64,000 nucleotides of DNA, from positions 1-64,000 of the forward strand of contig SCNT01000021.1 in the NCBI GenBank assembly GCA_005503165.1, written 5' to 3'. A program made the position numbers and the translations under genes. The notes beneath the pieces were generated by a model. It had not been told where the DNA came from, did no database searches, and saw only the letters and a list, made by a program, of their open reading frames with translations. Below are positions 8,143 to 17,978 of the stretch, piece after piece (within the stretch, counting starts at the first letter, position 1; every line of letters starts with the position of its first letter). Origin of the DNA: Sphingomonadaceae bacterium 3R27E2-A. Its GTDB lineage: Bacteria; Pseudomonadota; Alphaproteobacteria; Sphingomonadales; Sphingomonadaceae.

Positions 8143-11100
8143 TTGCGAAGATCATTCGCGCCTCAGTCGCGGCACGCGGGCTCGTCGTCGCGGCGGCACT
8201 GATCCTGACCTTGCTCGGGATCGCTGCGGTCCGCACGACGCCGGTCGATGCCCTGCCGGATCTCTCGGACGTTCAAGTCATCATCCGCACCACCTATGCG
8301 GGTCAGGCACCGCGGATCGTCGAGGATCAGGTCACCTATCCGATCACCACGACGATGCTCTCCGTGCCCGGAGCGCGCGTCGTGCGCGGCTATAGCTTCG
8401 TCGGCGACAGCTTCGTCTATGTGCTCTTCGACGACGGCACCGATCCCTATTGGGCGCGCAGCCGCGTGCTCGAATATCTGAGCCAGGTGCAGAGCCGCCT
8501 CCCCGAGGGCGCACGGGCGAGCCTCGGTCCCGACGCGACCGGGGTCGGCTGGATTTATGAATATGCGCTCGTCGATAAGAGCGGGCGCCACGATCTTGCC
8601 GAGCTGCGCAGCCTCCAGGACTGGTTCCTGCGCTTCGAACTCAAGTCGGTCCCAGGCGTCGCCGAGGTTGCGAGCATCGGCGGCATGGTGCGCCAGTACC
8701 AGATCATCGTCGATCCGCAGAAACTCGCCGCCTTCGGGGTGACCGCGCCGGAGGTGGCAGACGCCCTCAAGCGCGCCAATCAGGAAAGCGGCGGCGGCTC
8801 CCTCGAACTCGCCGAGGCCGAATATATCGTCCGCGCGAGCGGCTATCTGAAGTCGCTCGACGATTTCCGCTCGGTCCCGATCCGCACCGCTGGCGGCGGA
8901 ATCCCCGTAACGGTCGGCGATGTCGCAACGGTGCAGATCGGCCCCGACACACGGCGCGGCATCGCTGAGCTCAATGGCGAGGGCGAAGTTGCGGGCGGCG
9001 TCATCGTCATGCGCGAAGGCAAGAATGCCCGCGAGGTCATCGACGGCGTCCGCGCCAAGCTCGCCGACCTCAAGCGCAGCCTGCCGCCCGGGGTCGAGAT
9101 CGTCACCACCTACGACCGCTCGGGGTTGATCGACCGCGCGGTCGACAATCTCACCTCCAAGCTCGTCGAGGAGTTCATCATCGTCGGGCTCGTCTGCGCA
9201 CTGTTCCTGTGGCACGCGCGCTCGGCGCTGGTCGCGATCCTGACATTGCCGCTCGGCATCCTCATCGCCTTCATCGTGATGCGGCTGCAGGGACTCAACG
9301 CCAATATATTGTCGCTCGGCGGTATCGCGATCGCAGTCGGCGCGATGGTCGATGCTGCGGTGGTGATGATCGAGAATGCCCACAAGCATCTCGAACATTG
9401 GGAGCGCGATCATCCGAGCGAGGAACTCAAGGGCGCCGAGCGCTGGCGCGTCATCACCGACGCGGCGGCCGAGGTCGGCCCCGCGCTCTTCCTCAGCCTC
9501 CTCATCATCACCTTCTCATTCATCCCGATTTTCACCCTCGAAGGCCAGGAAGGGCGGCTGTTCGCGCCGCTCGCTTTCACCAAGACCTATGCGATGGCGG
9601 CCGCCGCGATCCTCTCGATCACGCTCGTCCCCGTGCTGATGGGCTGGCTGATCCGCGGCCGCATTCCCGCCGAACAGGCCAATCCGGTCAATCGCTGGCT
9701 CACCCATGCTTATCGACCGGTGCTCAACTGGGTGCTCGAACGGCCGAAAAGGGCGCTGGTGATTGCCGGCCTCGTCTTCGCCACCAGCCTTTGGCCAATG
9801 ACGCAGATCGGCGGCGAGTTCATGCCGCAGATGCACGAGGGCGACCTCCTCTACATGCCCTCGGCGCTGCCCGGCATTTCGGCGGCAAAGGCATCGAGCC
9901 TGCTCCAGCAGACCGACCGGCTGATCAAGACGGTGCCAGAGGTCGAGACCGTTTTCGGCAAGGCGGGGCGCGCCGACAGCGCGACCGATCCCGCGCCGCT
10001 CGAAATGTTCGAGACGACGATCCGGTTCAAGCCGAAGGACCAGTGGCGCCCCGGTATGACCGAGGAGAAATTGATCGCCGAACTCGACGCGCGGGTCCGG
10101 GTTCCGGGGCTCGCCAATTTCTGGATTCCCCCGATCCGCAACCGCATCGACATGCTTGCGACCGGGATCAAGAGCCCAATCGGCATCAAGGTCGCAGGCT
10201 CCGACCTTGCCGGAATCGACCAAACCGCCAAGCGCATCGAGACGATCGTCAAGACCGTGCCTGGCGTGGCGTCGGCTCTCGCCGAACGGCTGACCGGCGG
10301 GCGCTATATCGATGTCGATATCGATCGCGCCGCGGCGGCCCGCTACGGCCTCAACGTCGCCGACGTACAGTCCATCGTCTCGGGCGCGATCGGCGGCGAG
10401 ACGATCGGCCAGACGGTCGAGGGGCTCGCGCGTTACCCTATCAGCGTCCGCTATCCGCGCGAGCTGCGCGACAGCATCGGCGAACTCGCGAGCCTCCCGG
10501 TCCTGACGCCGTCGCGCCAGCAGATCACGCTCGGCACGGTGGCCAGCGTCAAGGTCAGCGACGGACCGCCGATGCTGCGCAGCGAGAATGCCCGGCCCGT
10601 CACCTTCATCTATGTCGACAGCCGCGGTCGCGACCTGCAGGGCCTCGTGCAGGACATTCAGCAGGTGATCACCCGCGAGGTCGAGCTGCCGCCCGGCGTC
10701 AGCATCTCCTACACCGGGCAGTTCGAGTTCCTCGTCCGTGCGACCGAGCGGATGAAGGTCGTCGTGCCGGTCACGCTCGCGATCATCTTCGTCCTGCTCT
10801 ACCTGACCTTCCGCCGCTGGGACGAGGCGCTGCTCATCATGGCGACCCTGCCCTTCGCGCTTACCGGCGGGCTCTGGCTCCTCTATCTGCTCGGCTACAA
10901 CCAGTCGGTCGCGAGCGCGGTCGGGTTTATCGCGCTCGCGGGGGTCGCCGCCGAGTTCGGGGTGGTCATGCTCATCTACCTCAAGCATGCGCTCGCCGAT
11001 CGCAGCGACGGCGACATATTGGCCGCAGTTCGCGAAGGCGCACTGCTCCGCGTCCGCCCGAAGGCGATGACCGTCGCGGTGATCCTCGCGGGCCTGTTCC

Positions 11101-11273
11101 CGATCCTCGTCGGGACCGGCACCGGCTCGGAAGTAATGAGCCGGATCGCCGCGCCAATGATCGGCGGCATGCTGACCGCACCGCTGCTCTCGATGCTCAT
11201 CATTCCCGCCGCTTATCTGCTGATGCGCAGGCAAGCGGCAAAACCCGCTCAACCCGAAGGAGAAAAGACATGA
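8139..11273 (+). CDS. cusA: CusA-type heavy-metal efflux RND pump
   Basis: The 1044-residue inner membrane proton antiporter starts at ATG 8139, overlapping the adaptor stop. It has the twelve-helix RND layout with two large periplasmic loops. TM4 carries [20 protein letters not shown], the form typical of copper/silver pumps (HME4) rather than the [10 protein letters not shown] form of CzcA. The N-terminus ([16 protein letters not shown], then [11 protein letters not shown]) is also CusA-like. It would export Cu+ or Ag+ from the periplasm or cytoplasm with the two upstream partners. The symbol reflects family resemblance. Confidence 0.9.
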   Translation: MIAKIIRASVAARGLVVAAALILTLLGIAAVRTTPVDALPDLSDVQVIIRTTYAGQAPRIVEDQVTYPITTTMLSVPGARVVRGYSFVGDSFVYVLFDDGTDPYWARSRVLEYLSQVQSRLPEGARASLGPDATGVGWIYEYALVDKSGRHDLAELRSLQDWFLRFELKSVPGVAEVASIGGMVRQYQIIVDPQKLAAFGVTAPEVADALKRANQESGGGSLELAEAEYIVRASGYLKSLDDFRSVPIRTAGGGIPVTVGDVATVQIGPDTRRGIAELNGEGEVAGGVIVMREGKNAREVIDGVRAKLADLKRSLPPGVEIVTTYDRSGLIDRAVDNLTSKLVEEFIIVGLVCALFLWHARSALVAILTLPLGILIAFIVMRLQGLNANILSLGGIAIAVGAMVDAAVVMIENAHKHLEHWERDHPSEELKGAERWRVITDAAAEVGPALFLSLLIITFSFIPIFTLEGQEGRLFAPLAFTKTYAMAAAAILSITLVPVLMGWLIRGRIPAEQANPVNRWLTHAYRPVLNWVLERPKRALVIAGLVFATSLWPMTQIGGEFMPQMHEGDLLYMPSALPGISAAKASSLLQQTDRLIKTVPEVETVFGKAGRADSATDPAPLEMFETTIRFKPKDQWRPGMTEEKLIAELDARVRVPGLANFWIPPIRNRIDMLATGIKSPIGIKVAGSDLAGIDQTAKRIETIVKTVPGVASALAERLTGGRYIDVDIDRAAAARYGLNVADVQSIVSGAIGGETIGQTVEGLARYPISVRYPRELRDSIGELASLPVLTPSRQQITLGTVASVKVSDGPPMLRSENARPVTFIYVDSRGRDLQGLVQDIQQVITREVELPPGVSISYTGQFEFLVRATERMKVVVPVTLAIIFVLLYLTFRRWDEALLIMATLPFALTGGLWLLYLLGYNQSVASAVGFIALAGVAAEFGVVMLIYLKHALADRSDGDILAAVREGALLRVRPKAMTVAVILAGLFPILVGTGTGSEVMSRIAAPMIGGMLTAPLLSMLIIPAAYLLMRRQAAKPAQPEGEKT

Positions 11274-11638
11274 AGAAACTGACGACCATCGCGCTCGGCC
11301 TTGCGCTAAGCGCGGCGCTTGCCGGCTGCGGCAAACAAGGTGATGCGCCGAAGACCGAAGAAAAGGCCGTCATGGCCGACGATGGCGGCGCCATAGCGGC
11401 TCCGGCCGAAACCAAGCATGGCAAGGGTACGGCAACCGTAACCGCGATCGATGACGCGAAAGGACAGGTCACGCTCGATCATAGCGCGATCGCCGAGCTC
11501 GATTGGCCGCCGATGACGATGGGCTTCGCCGCGAAGCCCGAGTTGCTGAAGGACATCAAGATCGGCGACAAGGTCGCGTTCGAGCTCGACTGGGACGGCA
11601 AGGCCGGGACGATCACCAAGCTCGACAAGGAAATTTGA
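11270..11638 (+). CDS. cusF: CusF-type periplasmic copper chaperone (lipoprotein-like)
   Basis: The 122-residue protein has a signal sequence with a lipobox-like LAGC, a short linker and a CusF domain. It keeps the CusF copper site: a His in [11 protein letters not shown], the cation-pi Trp and two Mets in DWPPMTMGF. CusF binds Cu+ or Ag+ and hands it to CusB/CusA. It overlaps the pump stop by 4 nt and ends the operon before a strong hairpin. Confidence 0.9.
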   Translation: MKKLTTIALGLALSAALAGCGKQGDAPKTEEKAVMADDGGAIAAPAETKHGKGTATVTAIDDAKGQVTLDHSAIAELDWPPMTMGFAAKPELLKDIKIGDKVAFELDWDGKAGTITKLDKEI

Positions 11639-11643
11639 GACGC

Positions 11644-11683
11644 GCTGGCGCGCGCCGCGAAGCCAGTCGTCGCGCGCGCCAGC
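11644..11683. terminator. Hairpin between the converging cus operon and merR gene
   Basis: Arms GCTGGCGCGCG (11644-11654) and CGCGCGCCAGC (11673-11683) form a perfect 11-bp stem, placed between the stop of the cusF-type gene and the stop of the minus-strand regulator. It could serve both directions. No T-tract is seen. Confidence 0.6.
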
Positions 11684-11728
11684 CTCATCATTGCCCAAAC
11701 CCTGATGCATCCGGGCGGACCGATCGGC

Positions 11729-12142
11729 CTAGAGCGCGAGTTCGGTGCCCGCGATCGCCTCGATCACCCGGCATTCGGCGGCCCGGCCGCCCTCGCAGGA
11801 AGTCGCGACCTCGGTCAGCGCCGTCTGCAAGGTTTCGAGCCGCGCGATGCGAATGCCGATATCGGCAAGATGCGCGCGCGCGATCGCCGCGGCCTCGCCG
11901 CAATCGCGGTCGGGCTGGTCCGAAAGCGCCAGCAACGAGCGGATTTCGGGGATCGAGAAACCGAGCTGCCGGCCATGGCGGATGAAAGAGAGCCGGCGAA
12001 GGTCAGCCGTATCATAGCTTCGCCGACCCGAGGCGGTGCGAAGGGCAACGGGCAGCAGCCCGATCTCTTCGTAGAAGCGGATGGTGTTGACCTTGGTGCC
12101 GGTCAGCCGGGCGAGGTCGCCGATCGCGAGCCGCTTGGTCAT
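11729..12142 (-). CDS. MerR-family regulator, CadR/PbrR-like
   Basis: The 137-residue protein has the winged helix (AIGDLARLTGTKVNTIRFYE), dimer helix and a three-cysteine metal set: one in QPDRDCGEAA (equivalent to Cys77-79 of CadR/PbrR/ZntR) and two in TSCEGGRAAECRV. Three cysteines in these positions fit divalent ions such as Cd, Pb or Zn. ATG 12142 gives the normal N-terminus; the frame is open further upstream but that would include the operator. It diverges from the CDF transporter gene, which it very probably controls. Confidence 0.88.
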   Translation of the reverse strand: MTKRLAIGDLARLTGTKVNTIRFYEEIGLLPVALRTASGRRSYDTADLRRLSFIRHGRQLGFSIPEIRSLLALSDQPDRDCGEAAAIARAHLADIGIRIARLETLQTALTEVATSCEGGRAAECRVIEAIAGTELAL

Positions 12143-12149
12143 AATCCAC

Positions 12150-12180
12150 TTGATCCTCCAGTGACTGGAGGATGTATAGG
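12150..12180 (+). promoter_or_regulatory. MerR-type promoter/operator for the CDF-FTR1 genes
   Basis: The -35 TTGATC (12150-12155) and -10 TATAGG (12175-12180) are separated by 19 nt. A perfect dyad with arms ATCCTCCAG (12153-12161) and CTGGAGGAT (12165-12173) fills the spacer, as expected for a MerR-activated promoter. It reads towards the CDF gene. Confidence 0.85.
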
Positions 12181-12246
12181 CGGCCCTTGTCCGAAGTTGA
12201 AGGCAGCAAAGCGAAGAGCGCGGCGCCAGCATAGGGATCAGGTGCG

Positions 12247-12900
12247 ATGACGGCAGGTTCGGAAAGCGGCGATGGATGCGGCTGCACGGGAGACCCGGTG
12301 CGCGCGGAAAAGGATCCGGCCTATCGGCGCGCCCTGTGGATCGTCGTGCTCCTCAATCTGGGGTTCGGCGCGATCGAGATCGTTGGCGGGTTCATCGCCA
12401 ACAGCCAGGCGCTGAAGGCCGACTCGCTCGACTTCATCGGCGACGGCACGATCACGCTCGCGGGGCTCGTGGCGATCGGCTGGACAGCCTTGGCACGGAC
12501 CCGCATCGCCTTCGCGCAGGGCCTGTTCCTTCTGACGCTCGGACTTGGCGTGATCGGGGTCGCGCTGTGGCGCGCGCTGACCGCGGTTCCACCCGAAGCC
12601 GAACTGATGGGCGGCATCGGCATCGTCGCGCTGATCGTCAATCTCACCTCGGCTGCGGTCCTCTCTCGGTTTCGCGAAGGCGACGCCAATGTCCGCGCGG
12701 TATGGCTGTTCAGCCGCAACGATGCGGTCGCCAATGTGGCGGTGATCATCGCGGCCGGCCTCGTCGCATGGACCGGCCAGGCCTGGCCCGACCTCGCGGT
12801 TGCCGCGGTGATCGCCGCGCTCTTCCTTCATTCGGCTTACGAGATTCTGCGCAGCGCTCGTATCGAGCTGCGCGAGTTGTCGACTGTGGTCGGACAATAG
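12247..12900 (+). CDS. Cation diffusion facilitator-like metal transporter
   Basis: The 217-residue membrane protein has six predicted helices. An Asp-x3-Asp metal site is seen in KADSLDFIGDG and the paired SRNDAVANVAV in the later helix, as in short CDF-type exporters. The N-terminus carries a DGCGCTGD motif that could sense or bind metal. It lacks the usual C-terminal cytoplasmic domain. It would export divalent metal by proton exchange. It is under the divergent MerR regulator and runs directly into the FTR1-type gene (5-nt gap). Confidence 0.85.
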   Translation: MTAGSESGDGCGCTGDPVRAEKDPAYRRALWIVVLLNLGFGAIEIVGGFIANSQALKADSLDFIGDGTITLAGLVAIGWTALARTRIAFAQGLFLLTLGLGVIGVALWRALTAVPPEAELMGGIGIVALIVNLTSAAVLSRFREGDANVRAVWLFSRNDAVANVAVIIAAGLVAWTGQAWPDLAVAAVIAALFLHSAYEILRSARIELRELSTVVGQ

Positions 12901-12905
12901 GACCC

Positions 12906-14852
12906 ATGCAGCCCGCTCGCCGCTTTCGCATCCTGCTGATCCTGCTGGCCGCCATCGGCGGCCTCGCCGTGCAGACGGCGGAAGCGCGCAGCGCTGCCGA
13001 CGAAGTCCAGACCATCTGGCGCCTGCTGGATTATCTCGCCGTCGATTATGGCGGCGCGGTCGCGAAGGGCGAGGTGACGAGCACCGTCGAATATGCCGAG
13101 ATGACCGAGTTTTCGGCCACCGTTCGCAAAGGCATCGCGGCCCTCCCGGCGTCGTCCGCGCGGGCAGGTCTTGTCGCCGAAGCGGGGAAACTCGAGGCGG
13201 CGATCGCGTCGAAGTCCGACCCCGCCAAAGTGGCCGGCCAGGCGCGCGGCCTCGCGGCGGACCTGCTCGCAGCCTATCCGGTGCCCCTCGCCCCGCGCAA
13301 AGCCCCCGATCCGCTGCGCGGCGCCCAAGTCTATCTGGAAAATTGCGCCATTTGTCACGGCGCGCGCGGCGATGGCAATGGGCCTCAGGCCAAGGGGCTC
13401 GACCCTGCTCCTATCGATTTTGCCGATGCCGAACGCGCCCGCAAGCGCAGCCTGTTCGCACTCTATCAGGTCATCGGCCAAGGGCTCGAGGGCACGTCCA
13501 TGCCGAGTTTTGCCCATTTGCCGTCCGACGACCGCTGGGCGGTAGCAGCCTATGCCGGTGGATTTGCCTTTCGCGATGTTTCGACGGGCCGACGTATCTG
13601 GAACCAGACTCCGTCCGCTCGCGAACTCGTCCCCAACCTGCAGGCCTTCACGAGCCTCAGCCCCGAAGCGCTTGGCCACACGCTCGGACCGGAACAGGCC
13701 GATGCCATCACGGCCTATTTGCGCTCCGACCCCAAGGCACTGAGCACCGCCTCGCCCGCAACGCTAATGGTTGCACGCGATAAATTGGCGCAAAGCCTCG
13801 CCGCTTACCGCAAGGGAAACCGGGACGATGCAGGGCGCCTGGCGCTGTCGGCTTATCTCGACGGTTTCGAACCGATCGAGCCGATTCTGACAACGCGCGA
13901 TTCGGCGCTGATGGCGCGCATCGAATCCGCGATGGCCGATTATCGCGTTTCCATCGCGCGCGGCCTGCCGATCGACGCGGTCGCGGGCAAGGCCGCCGCG
14001 CTCGAAACACTCTTCGCCGATGCCGAAGCCGCTTTGTCTCCCGATGCCGCGAGCGATGCATCGACCTTTGTCGGCGCGCTGACCATATTGCTGCGCGAGG
14101 GTCTCGAAGCCCTGCTCATCGTCGTTGCGATGATCGCATTCTTGCGAAAGGCCGAACGGCCCGAAGTCCTTTCCTACGTCCATGGCGGCTGGATTGCAGC
14201 GCTGGTTGCCGGCGGCGCGACCTGGGCCATCGCGACCTATGCAATCTCGATTAGCGGCGCAAACCGCGAGTTGACCGAGGGATTCGGCTCGCTTTTCGCG
14301 GCCGTGGTCCTCGTCTGGGTCGGCATCTGGATGCATGGCAAATCGCATGCGGAGAGCTGGCAGCGCTATATTCGCGAAGCGATGGGCAAGGCGCTTTCGC
14401 GCCGCTCGGCCTGGTTCCTGTTCGGGCTGGCATTTCTTGTCGTGTATCGCGAGGTCTTCGAGACCATCCTTTTTTTTGCGGCGCTTGCCACGCAAGGCAG
14501 CGGCGGTGCGATCGCCGCCGGAGCCGGAACAGCGCTAGCGATCCTCGCGGTGATCGCGTGGGTGATGCTTCGTTACAGCCGGGTTCAACCAATCGGGAAG
14601 TTTTTCGCCTACAGTTCCGCTCTGATCGCGATCCTGGCGGTCGTCCTGGCAGGCAAGGGTGCCGGCGCGCTGCAGGAAGCCGGCCTTCTAGGCATCACGC
14701 CGCTCACCCATTTCCCCCGCTTCCCGGCCCTGGGGATTTTTCCCTCGCTCGAACCATTGCTGCTCCAGCTTCTCGCGCTTGCAATCCTCTGGATCGGCTA
14801 TCGTTACAACAGCCGGCAGCATCGCCGGATCGCGGCGACGCACAGCCAATGA
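12906..14852 (+). CDS. Cytochrome c-FTR1 iron permease fusion
   Basis: The 648-residue protein starts at ATG 12906 with a signal peptide ending near TAEARS. A periplasmic region includes a cytochrome c domain with heme motif CAICHG (about residue 143) and a Met ligand candidate in GTSMPSF. From about residue 380 the FTR1 permease part carries the REGLEALLIV motif and a second YREVFETILFF motif, both typical of FTR1/EfeU iron permeases. FTR1 proteins take up Fe3+ produced by oxidation of Fe2+, so a fused heme domain could supply the redox step. Linkage to a metal exporter under one MerR operator is unusual. Confidence 0.88.
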   Translation: MQPARRFRILLILLAAIGGLAVQTAEARSAADEVQTIWRLLDYLAVDYGGAVAKGEVTSTVEYAEMTEFSATVRKGIAALPASSARAGLVAEAGKLEAAIASKSDPAKVAGQARGLAADLLAAYPVPLAPRKAPDPLRGAQVYLENCAICHGARGDGNGPQAKGLDPAPIDFADAERARKRSLFALYQVIGQGLEGTSMPSFAHLPSDDRWAVAAYAGGFAFRDVSTGRRIWNQTPSARELVPNLQAFTSLSPEALGHTLGPEQADAITAYLRSDPKALSTASPATLMVARDKLAQSLAAYRKGNRDDAGRLALSAYLDGFEPIEPILTTRDSALMARIESAMADYRVSIARGLPIDAVAGKAAALETLFADAEAALSPDAASDASTFVGALTILLREGLEALLIVVAMIAFLRKAERPEVLSYVHGGWIAALVAGGATWAIATYAISISGANRELTEGFGSLFAAVVLVWVGIWMHGKSHAESWQRYIREAMGKALSRRSAWFLFGLAFLVVYREVFETILFFAALATQGSGGAIAAGAGTALAILAVIAWVMLRYSRVQPIGKFFAYSSALIAILAVVLAGKGAGALQEAGLLGITPLTHFPRFPALGIFPSLEPLLLQLLALAILWIGYRYNSRQHRRIAATHSQ

Positions 14853-14980
14853 GCGGAAGTCTCGACGAACGTTTCGCCCTTATCCCCGGCTGAGCGATCG
14901 CTTTACCAAATAGCGCCCCGAAGCCGGGAACTCACCCCGAGCCCGTTACGCAGACCGGACAGACCTGCTATCGAGATCCG

Positions 14981-15670
14981 ATGCCCGAAACGTCCAACTG
15001 GAACGGCCGACTTCGCCTCGGGGACTATTATGCTCTCTGGTCGGGTTCCGTCGGCGACGCCGCCGCGCACCGCCATTTTGCCGCACAGGCGGTCTTCTGT
15101 ACCGAGCCGCTTACGGTGGTCGCCGCCGACGGCGCGCACTTGTCGGGCCATTGCCTGCTCATCGAACCCGATATGGTGCATCGGCTGCTCCCCGCGCCCG
15201 CGGCAGAACTATGGTTCGCCGAGCCGACGACAGGCTTCGGCCCGCCTGTGGAACTGAGCAGCCGGCTACTCGGTTGCGATCCCGTTCATGTCGCGAAGCC
15301 AGGACAGCCCTCCTTCTGGAAGAGCTGGTTGACGCGAGGCGCGCGCGCGCCGCTCGATCCGCGCATCACCCGCGCCGCCGCCTCGATCGACCGCTTGATT
15401 CCCATGGGTTCGGTGCGTCTCGCTGACGCGGCGGAGGAGAGCGGCCTCTCGCTTGGCCGTTTCCGGCATCTCTTTGCCGCCGAGATTGGCATGCCCTTCC
15501 AGCACTATGTGCTCTGGCGGCGGTTGATCATCGCGTTCGACGCATTGGGCGCTCGCCGCAGCGCCACCGAGGCCGCGCACTTGGCCGGGTTCAGCGACAG
15601 CCCGCATTTTGCCCGCACGATCAAGGCCATGTTCGGTATCCGGGCAAGCGACCTCTTGATCGAATCATAG
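14981..15670 (+). CDS. AraC-family transcriptional regulator
   Basis: The 229-residue protein has an N-terminal cupin-like sensing part (HRHFAAQAVFC) and a C-terminal AraC double HTH (RLADAAEESGLSLGRFRHLF, then AAHLAGFSDSPHFARTIKAMFG). The start at ATG 14981 gives the full N-terminus. A methyltransferase gene follows by 47 nt on the same strand and may be its partner. The ligand is unknown. Confidence 0.85.
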   Translation: MPETSNWNGRLRLGDYYALWSGSVGDAAAHRHFAAQAVFCTEPLTVVAADGAHLSGHCLLIEPDMVHRLLPAPAAELWFAEPTTGFGPPVELSSRLLGCDPVHVAKPGQPSFWKSWLTRGARAPLDPRITRAAASIDRLIPMGSVRLADAAEESGLSLGRFRHLFAAEIGMPFQHYVLWRRLIIAFDALGARRSATEAAHLAGFSDSPHFARTIKAMFGIRASDLLIES

Positions 15671-15717
15671 CCTCTCCGTTCAAGCCGGTCCGTGACGGTG
15701 GCGGTTAAAGAGGCTTC

Positions 15718-16377
15718 ATGACAAATGCAGATAGAGATTTCGTCCCGGCACTTGGCAAGAGCGGATCGCTCGACCGCTACGACGCCGCGATCGCCCTCAT
15801 GACCCGCGAGAAAAGATGGCGGAGCGATTTGCTTCGCCTCACCGCGCCGCAGCCGGACGAGCGGATCGTCGATATCGGGTGCGGCACGGGGACGTTCGCG
15901 ATCGCCCTCAAGCAGGCGGCGCCTGGAAGCGTGATACTGGCAGTCGATCCCGATCCCGCCGTGCTCGACATCGCCCGTGAAAAGGCAAAAGCTGCGGGCG
16001 CCGACATCATCTGGTTCGAGGCGATGGGCGACGAACTCGACGGAATTGAAGCGCTGCAAGGCAGCGACAAGATCGTTTCGAGCCTCGTGCTGCACCAATG
16101 CCCGATGGACGTCAAACAGGCGATAGCGCGGCAGATGCACCGCTTGCTCAAACCCGGTGGCGCGCTCTTCCTGGCCGATTATGGTGAGCAGCGCTCGCTG
16201 TTGATGCGAGCGCTATTCCGCCAGATCCAGTGGCTGGACGGCTTCGAATATACCGAACCCAACGCAAAGGGCTGCGTCCCGGAACTCCTTACAGCCGCAG
16301 GCTTCGAGGCGGTAGAAGAGATGAGGGTCATCCCGACTCCGACCGGCTCGATTTCAATCTATCGGGCGAAGCGGTAG
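15718..16377 (+). CDS. Class I SAM-dependent methyltransferase
   Basis: The 219-residue protein carries the SAM-binding motif I (IVDIGCGTGTFAIALKQA), the acidic loop (ILAVDPDPAVLDIAREKA) and later methyltransferase motifs (LLKPGGALFLADYGE). The substrate is not evident. It lacks the paired cysteines of arsenite methyltransferases, so despite the metal context an ArsM role is not supported. It follows the AraC regulator closely. Confidence 0.82.
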   Translation: MTNADRDFVPALGKSGSLDRYDAAIALMTREKRWRSDLLRLTAPQPDERIVDIGCGTGTFAIALKQAAPGSVILAVDPDPAVLDIAREKAKAAGADIIWFEAMGDELDGIEALQGSDKIVSSLVLHQCPMDVKQAIARQMHRLLKPGGALFLADYGEQRSLLMRALFRQIQWLDGFEYTEPNAKGCVPELLTAAGFEAVEEMRVIPTPTGSISIYRAKR

Positions 16378-16405
16378 CTCGCTCGCCCAGCACGCCGAGT
16401 CACGG

Positions 16406-16711
16406 CTATCCGCGCCAGTGACGGCCGCGGTGGTGGTGGTGCATCCGGCGCTTCTGATAACGCCGCTCGTAACGGTCTCGCCGCTCATAGCGGCGATCAT
16501 AGCCGCGGTAGTAGGGATCGTAGCCACGATAGCCACGGTCATTGCCATAATAGGGCACGCCGTGACGCGAGGAGCGATCGTCGCGGTCGTGGCTGCGCGG
16601 CGCATCATGTCCGCGGTTGTATCCGCCGCGATCGCCATGATGCTGCGCCAAGGCCGTTCCGGGGACCGCGAAGGCGAGCATCGCAGCCGCGATCGTCATC
16701 AGGTTCCGCAT
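16406..16711 (-). CDS. Secreted Arg/Tyr/His-rich low-complexity protein
   Basis: The 101-residue product has a clear signal peptide (TIAAAMLAFAVPGTALAQ) followed by a mature chain made almost only of Arg, Tyr, Gly, Asp and His. It has repeated RGYD/RYERR units and a tail MHHHHRGRHWRG. This resembles the variable part of RcnB-type periplasmic proteins but lacks the RcnB core. The His-rich tail suggests metal binding. Its function is unknown. Confidence 0.65.
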   Translation of the reverse strand: MRNLMTIAAAMLAFAVPGTALAQHHGDRGGYNRGHDAPRSHDRDDRSSRHGVPYYGNDRGYRGYDPYYRGYDRRYERRDRYERRYQKRRMHHHHRGRHWRG

Positions 16712-16862
16712 GTGAGTCTCTCCTTATTCGTGGCGTTCAAAATCCCTCTTCATGCTTGAATGCGCTGTGAATATTGGCTCCGACGCCGCCGATCGGACGG
16801 TGACCCGGCGCCTCGATGCGACGGGCCGATCGAGGGAAGGACGTGATCGCGCTGCATAGTGG

Positions 16863-16897
16863 GCACCCGCCCCGAGTGGACGAAGCGGGGCGGGTGC
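16863..16897 (-). terminator. Terminator-like hairpin after the DsbA-type gene
   Basis: Perfect 12-bp arms GCACCCGCCCCG (16863-16874) and CGGGGCGGGTGC (16886-16897) lie just beyond the stop of the minus-strand DsbA-type gene, at the end of a long minus-strand block. There is no T-tract. Confidence 0.6.
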
Positions 16898-16902
16898 GGC
16901 CC

Positions 16903-17547
16903 TCATTTTCCCTTTGCCGCTACCGCGGCCTGGACCCGGGCCTCGACCTGTTCGGGACTCGGCTGGACGAGCATCTCGCCATTGACGAAGAAGGTCGGGG
17001 TGCCCTTGACGCCAACTGCTCGCGCGTCGGCGATGTCCTGCTCCATCCAGGCCATCGCATCGGTGGTCGGCATCGCGCGTGCCTTGGCGACATCGAGGCC
17101 GGCCTTCTCGGCTGCGGCCCAGGCGCCGTCCATCTTTCCGTCATGCCATTCGGGCTGCGCTTCGAGCAACGCAGCCGTTACAGGCTCGAGCTTGCCCTGC
17201 ACGCGCGCGGCTTCGAGGATAACGATCGCCTCGGCCGAGCCGGGGTGCAGCGGCAGGTAACGCATCACGAGACGCACGTCCTTGGGATATCTTGCGACGA
17301 TGCCCTTCACCGTCGGATAGAAGGCGCGGCACGCCTCGCATGACGGGTCGAAGAATTCGACGATCGTGACCGGGGCATTCTTCGGGCCGATGATCGGCGA
17401 GTGCGGGCGGATGAGGCTGTCGACGGGCCCCGCCACGACCTTCGTCGTGGGCTCGCCCTCGGCGGTTCCGCTGTAGAGCATCGCGCCGCCGGTGAAGGCG
17501 AGTGCCGAAACGACAAGCGTGGCCACCACTCCGATACGTCTGTTCAT
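16903..17547 (-). CDS. DsbA-family periplasmic thiol oxidoreductase
   Basis: The 214-residue protein has an N-terminal anchor or signal (VVATLVVSALAFTGGAML) and a thioredoxin fold with the active site CEAC (FFDPSCEACRAFYP) and the cis-Pro loop VKGTPTFFVNG. It oxidises or isomerises periplasmic cysteines. Its start overlaps the stop of the upstream DsbB-type gene by 4 nt, so the two form a redox pair. Placement behind metal pumps suggests repair of thiols in metal-stressed periplasm. Confidence 0.88.
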   Translation of the reverse strand: MNRRIGVVATLVVSALAFTGGAMLYSGTAEGEPTTKVVAGPVDSLIRPHSPIIGPKNAPVTIVEFFDPSCEACRAFYPTVKGIVARYPKDVRLVMRYLPLHPGSAEAIVILEAARVQGKLEPVTAALLEAQPEWHDGKMDGAWAAAEKAGLDVAKARAMPTTDAMAWMEQDIADARAVGVKGTPTFFVNGEMLVQPSPEQVEARVQAAVAAKGK

Positions 17548-17978
17548 GATTTCAGTCTCCTTTGGAAGTTGAGCAAAAGGGTAAGGATGAGCGCGAAAGC
17601 GGTCAGCGACAGGAGGGGCAGCGGCACGCCTCCGATTGCCATGTTCTCACCCGAGCATGACGGGCCGCCTGTACAAGGGGTGATCGGGGCGGGAATGACA
17701 CCGACGTAGAGCAGGCTATGATAGAGCGCGACGAGACCACCGCCGAAAGCGAGCGCCAGTCCATAAGGAACGACGGCGCGGTCCGACTTGAACGCCGCGA
17801 TGCCGAGAATGATCGCCAGCGGGAACATGAAGCTACGTTGGAACCAGCAGAGGTCGCACGGCGCCTGGCCCATGACCTCGCCGACAAAGAGGACGGCGAG
17901 GGTCGACAGGAGGGCGATTGCCCAGGCCGCGCCGAGCGGACGCCATTTGTGCGGTGCGAGCAGCGGAAAACTCGTCAT
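17544..17978 (-). CDS. DsbB/BdbC-type disulfide bond formation membrane protein
   Basis: The 144-residue four-helix membrane protein has the first redox pair CDLC (QAPCDLCWFQRS) and a second pair in TPCTGGPSCSGEN, the short-loop spacing of BdbC-type proteins. It reoxidises the adjacent DsbA-type protein and passes electrons to quinone. ATG 17978 gives a normal N-terminus, and the frame overlaps both neighbours. Confidence 0.87.
   Translation of the reverse strand: MTSFPLLAPHKWRPLGAAWAIALLSTLAVLFVGEVMGQAPCDLCWFQRSFMFPLAIILGIAAFKSDRAVVPYGLALAFGGGLVALYHSLLYVGVIPAPITPCTGGPSCSGENMAIGGVPLPLLSLTAFALILTLLLNFQRRLKS

Noticed and set aside
9516-11252. 578-codon open frame antisense to the CusA-type gene
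   Set aside because: It mirrors a real RND gene in high-GC DNA and its translation has no domain. The same reason applies to long antisense frames at 5339-6928, 20034-21722, 21770-24106, 24807-26753, 36437-37918, 45236-46708, 47048-48925 and 52753-54249.
12276-12905. Upstream extension of the FTR1-type frame
   Set aside because: It overlaps the CDF transporter in another frame. The signal peptide begins at 12906.
15718-16377. Arsenite methyltransferase (ArsM)
   Set aside because: The conserved cysteines needed for arsenic binding are not seen.
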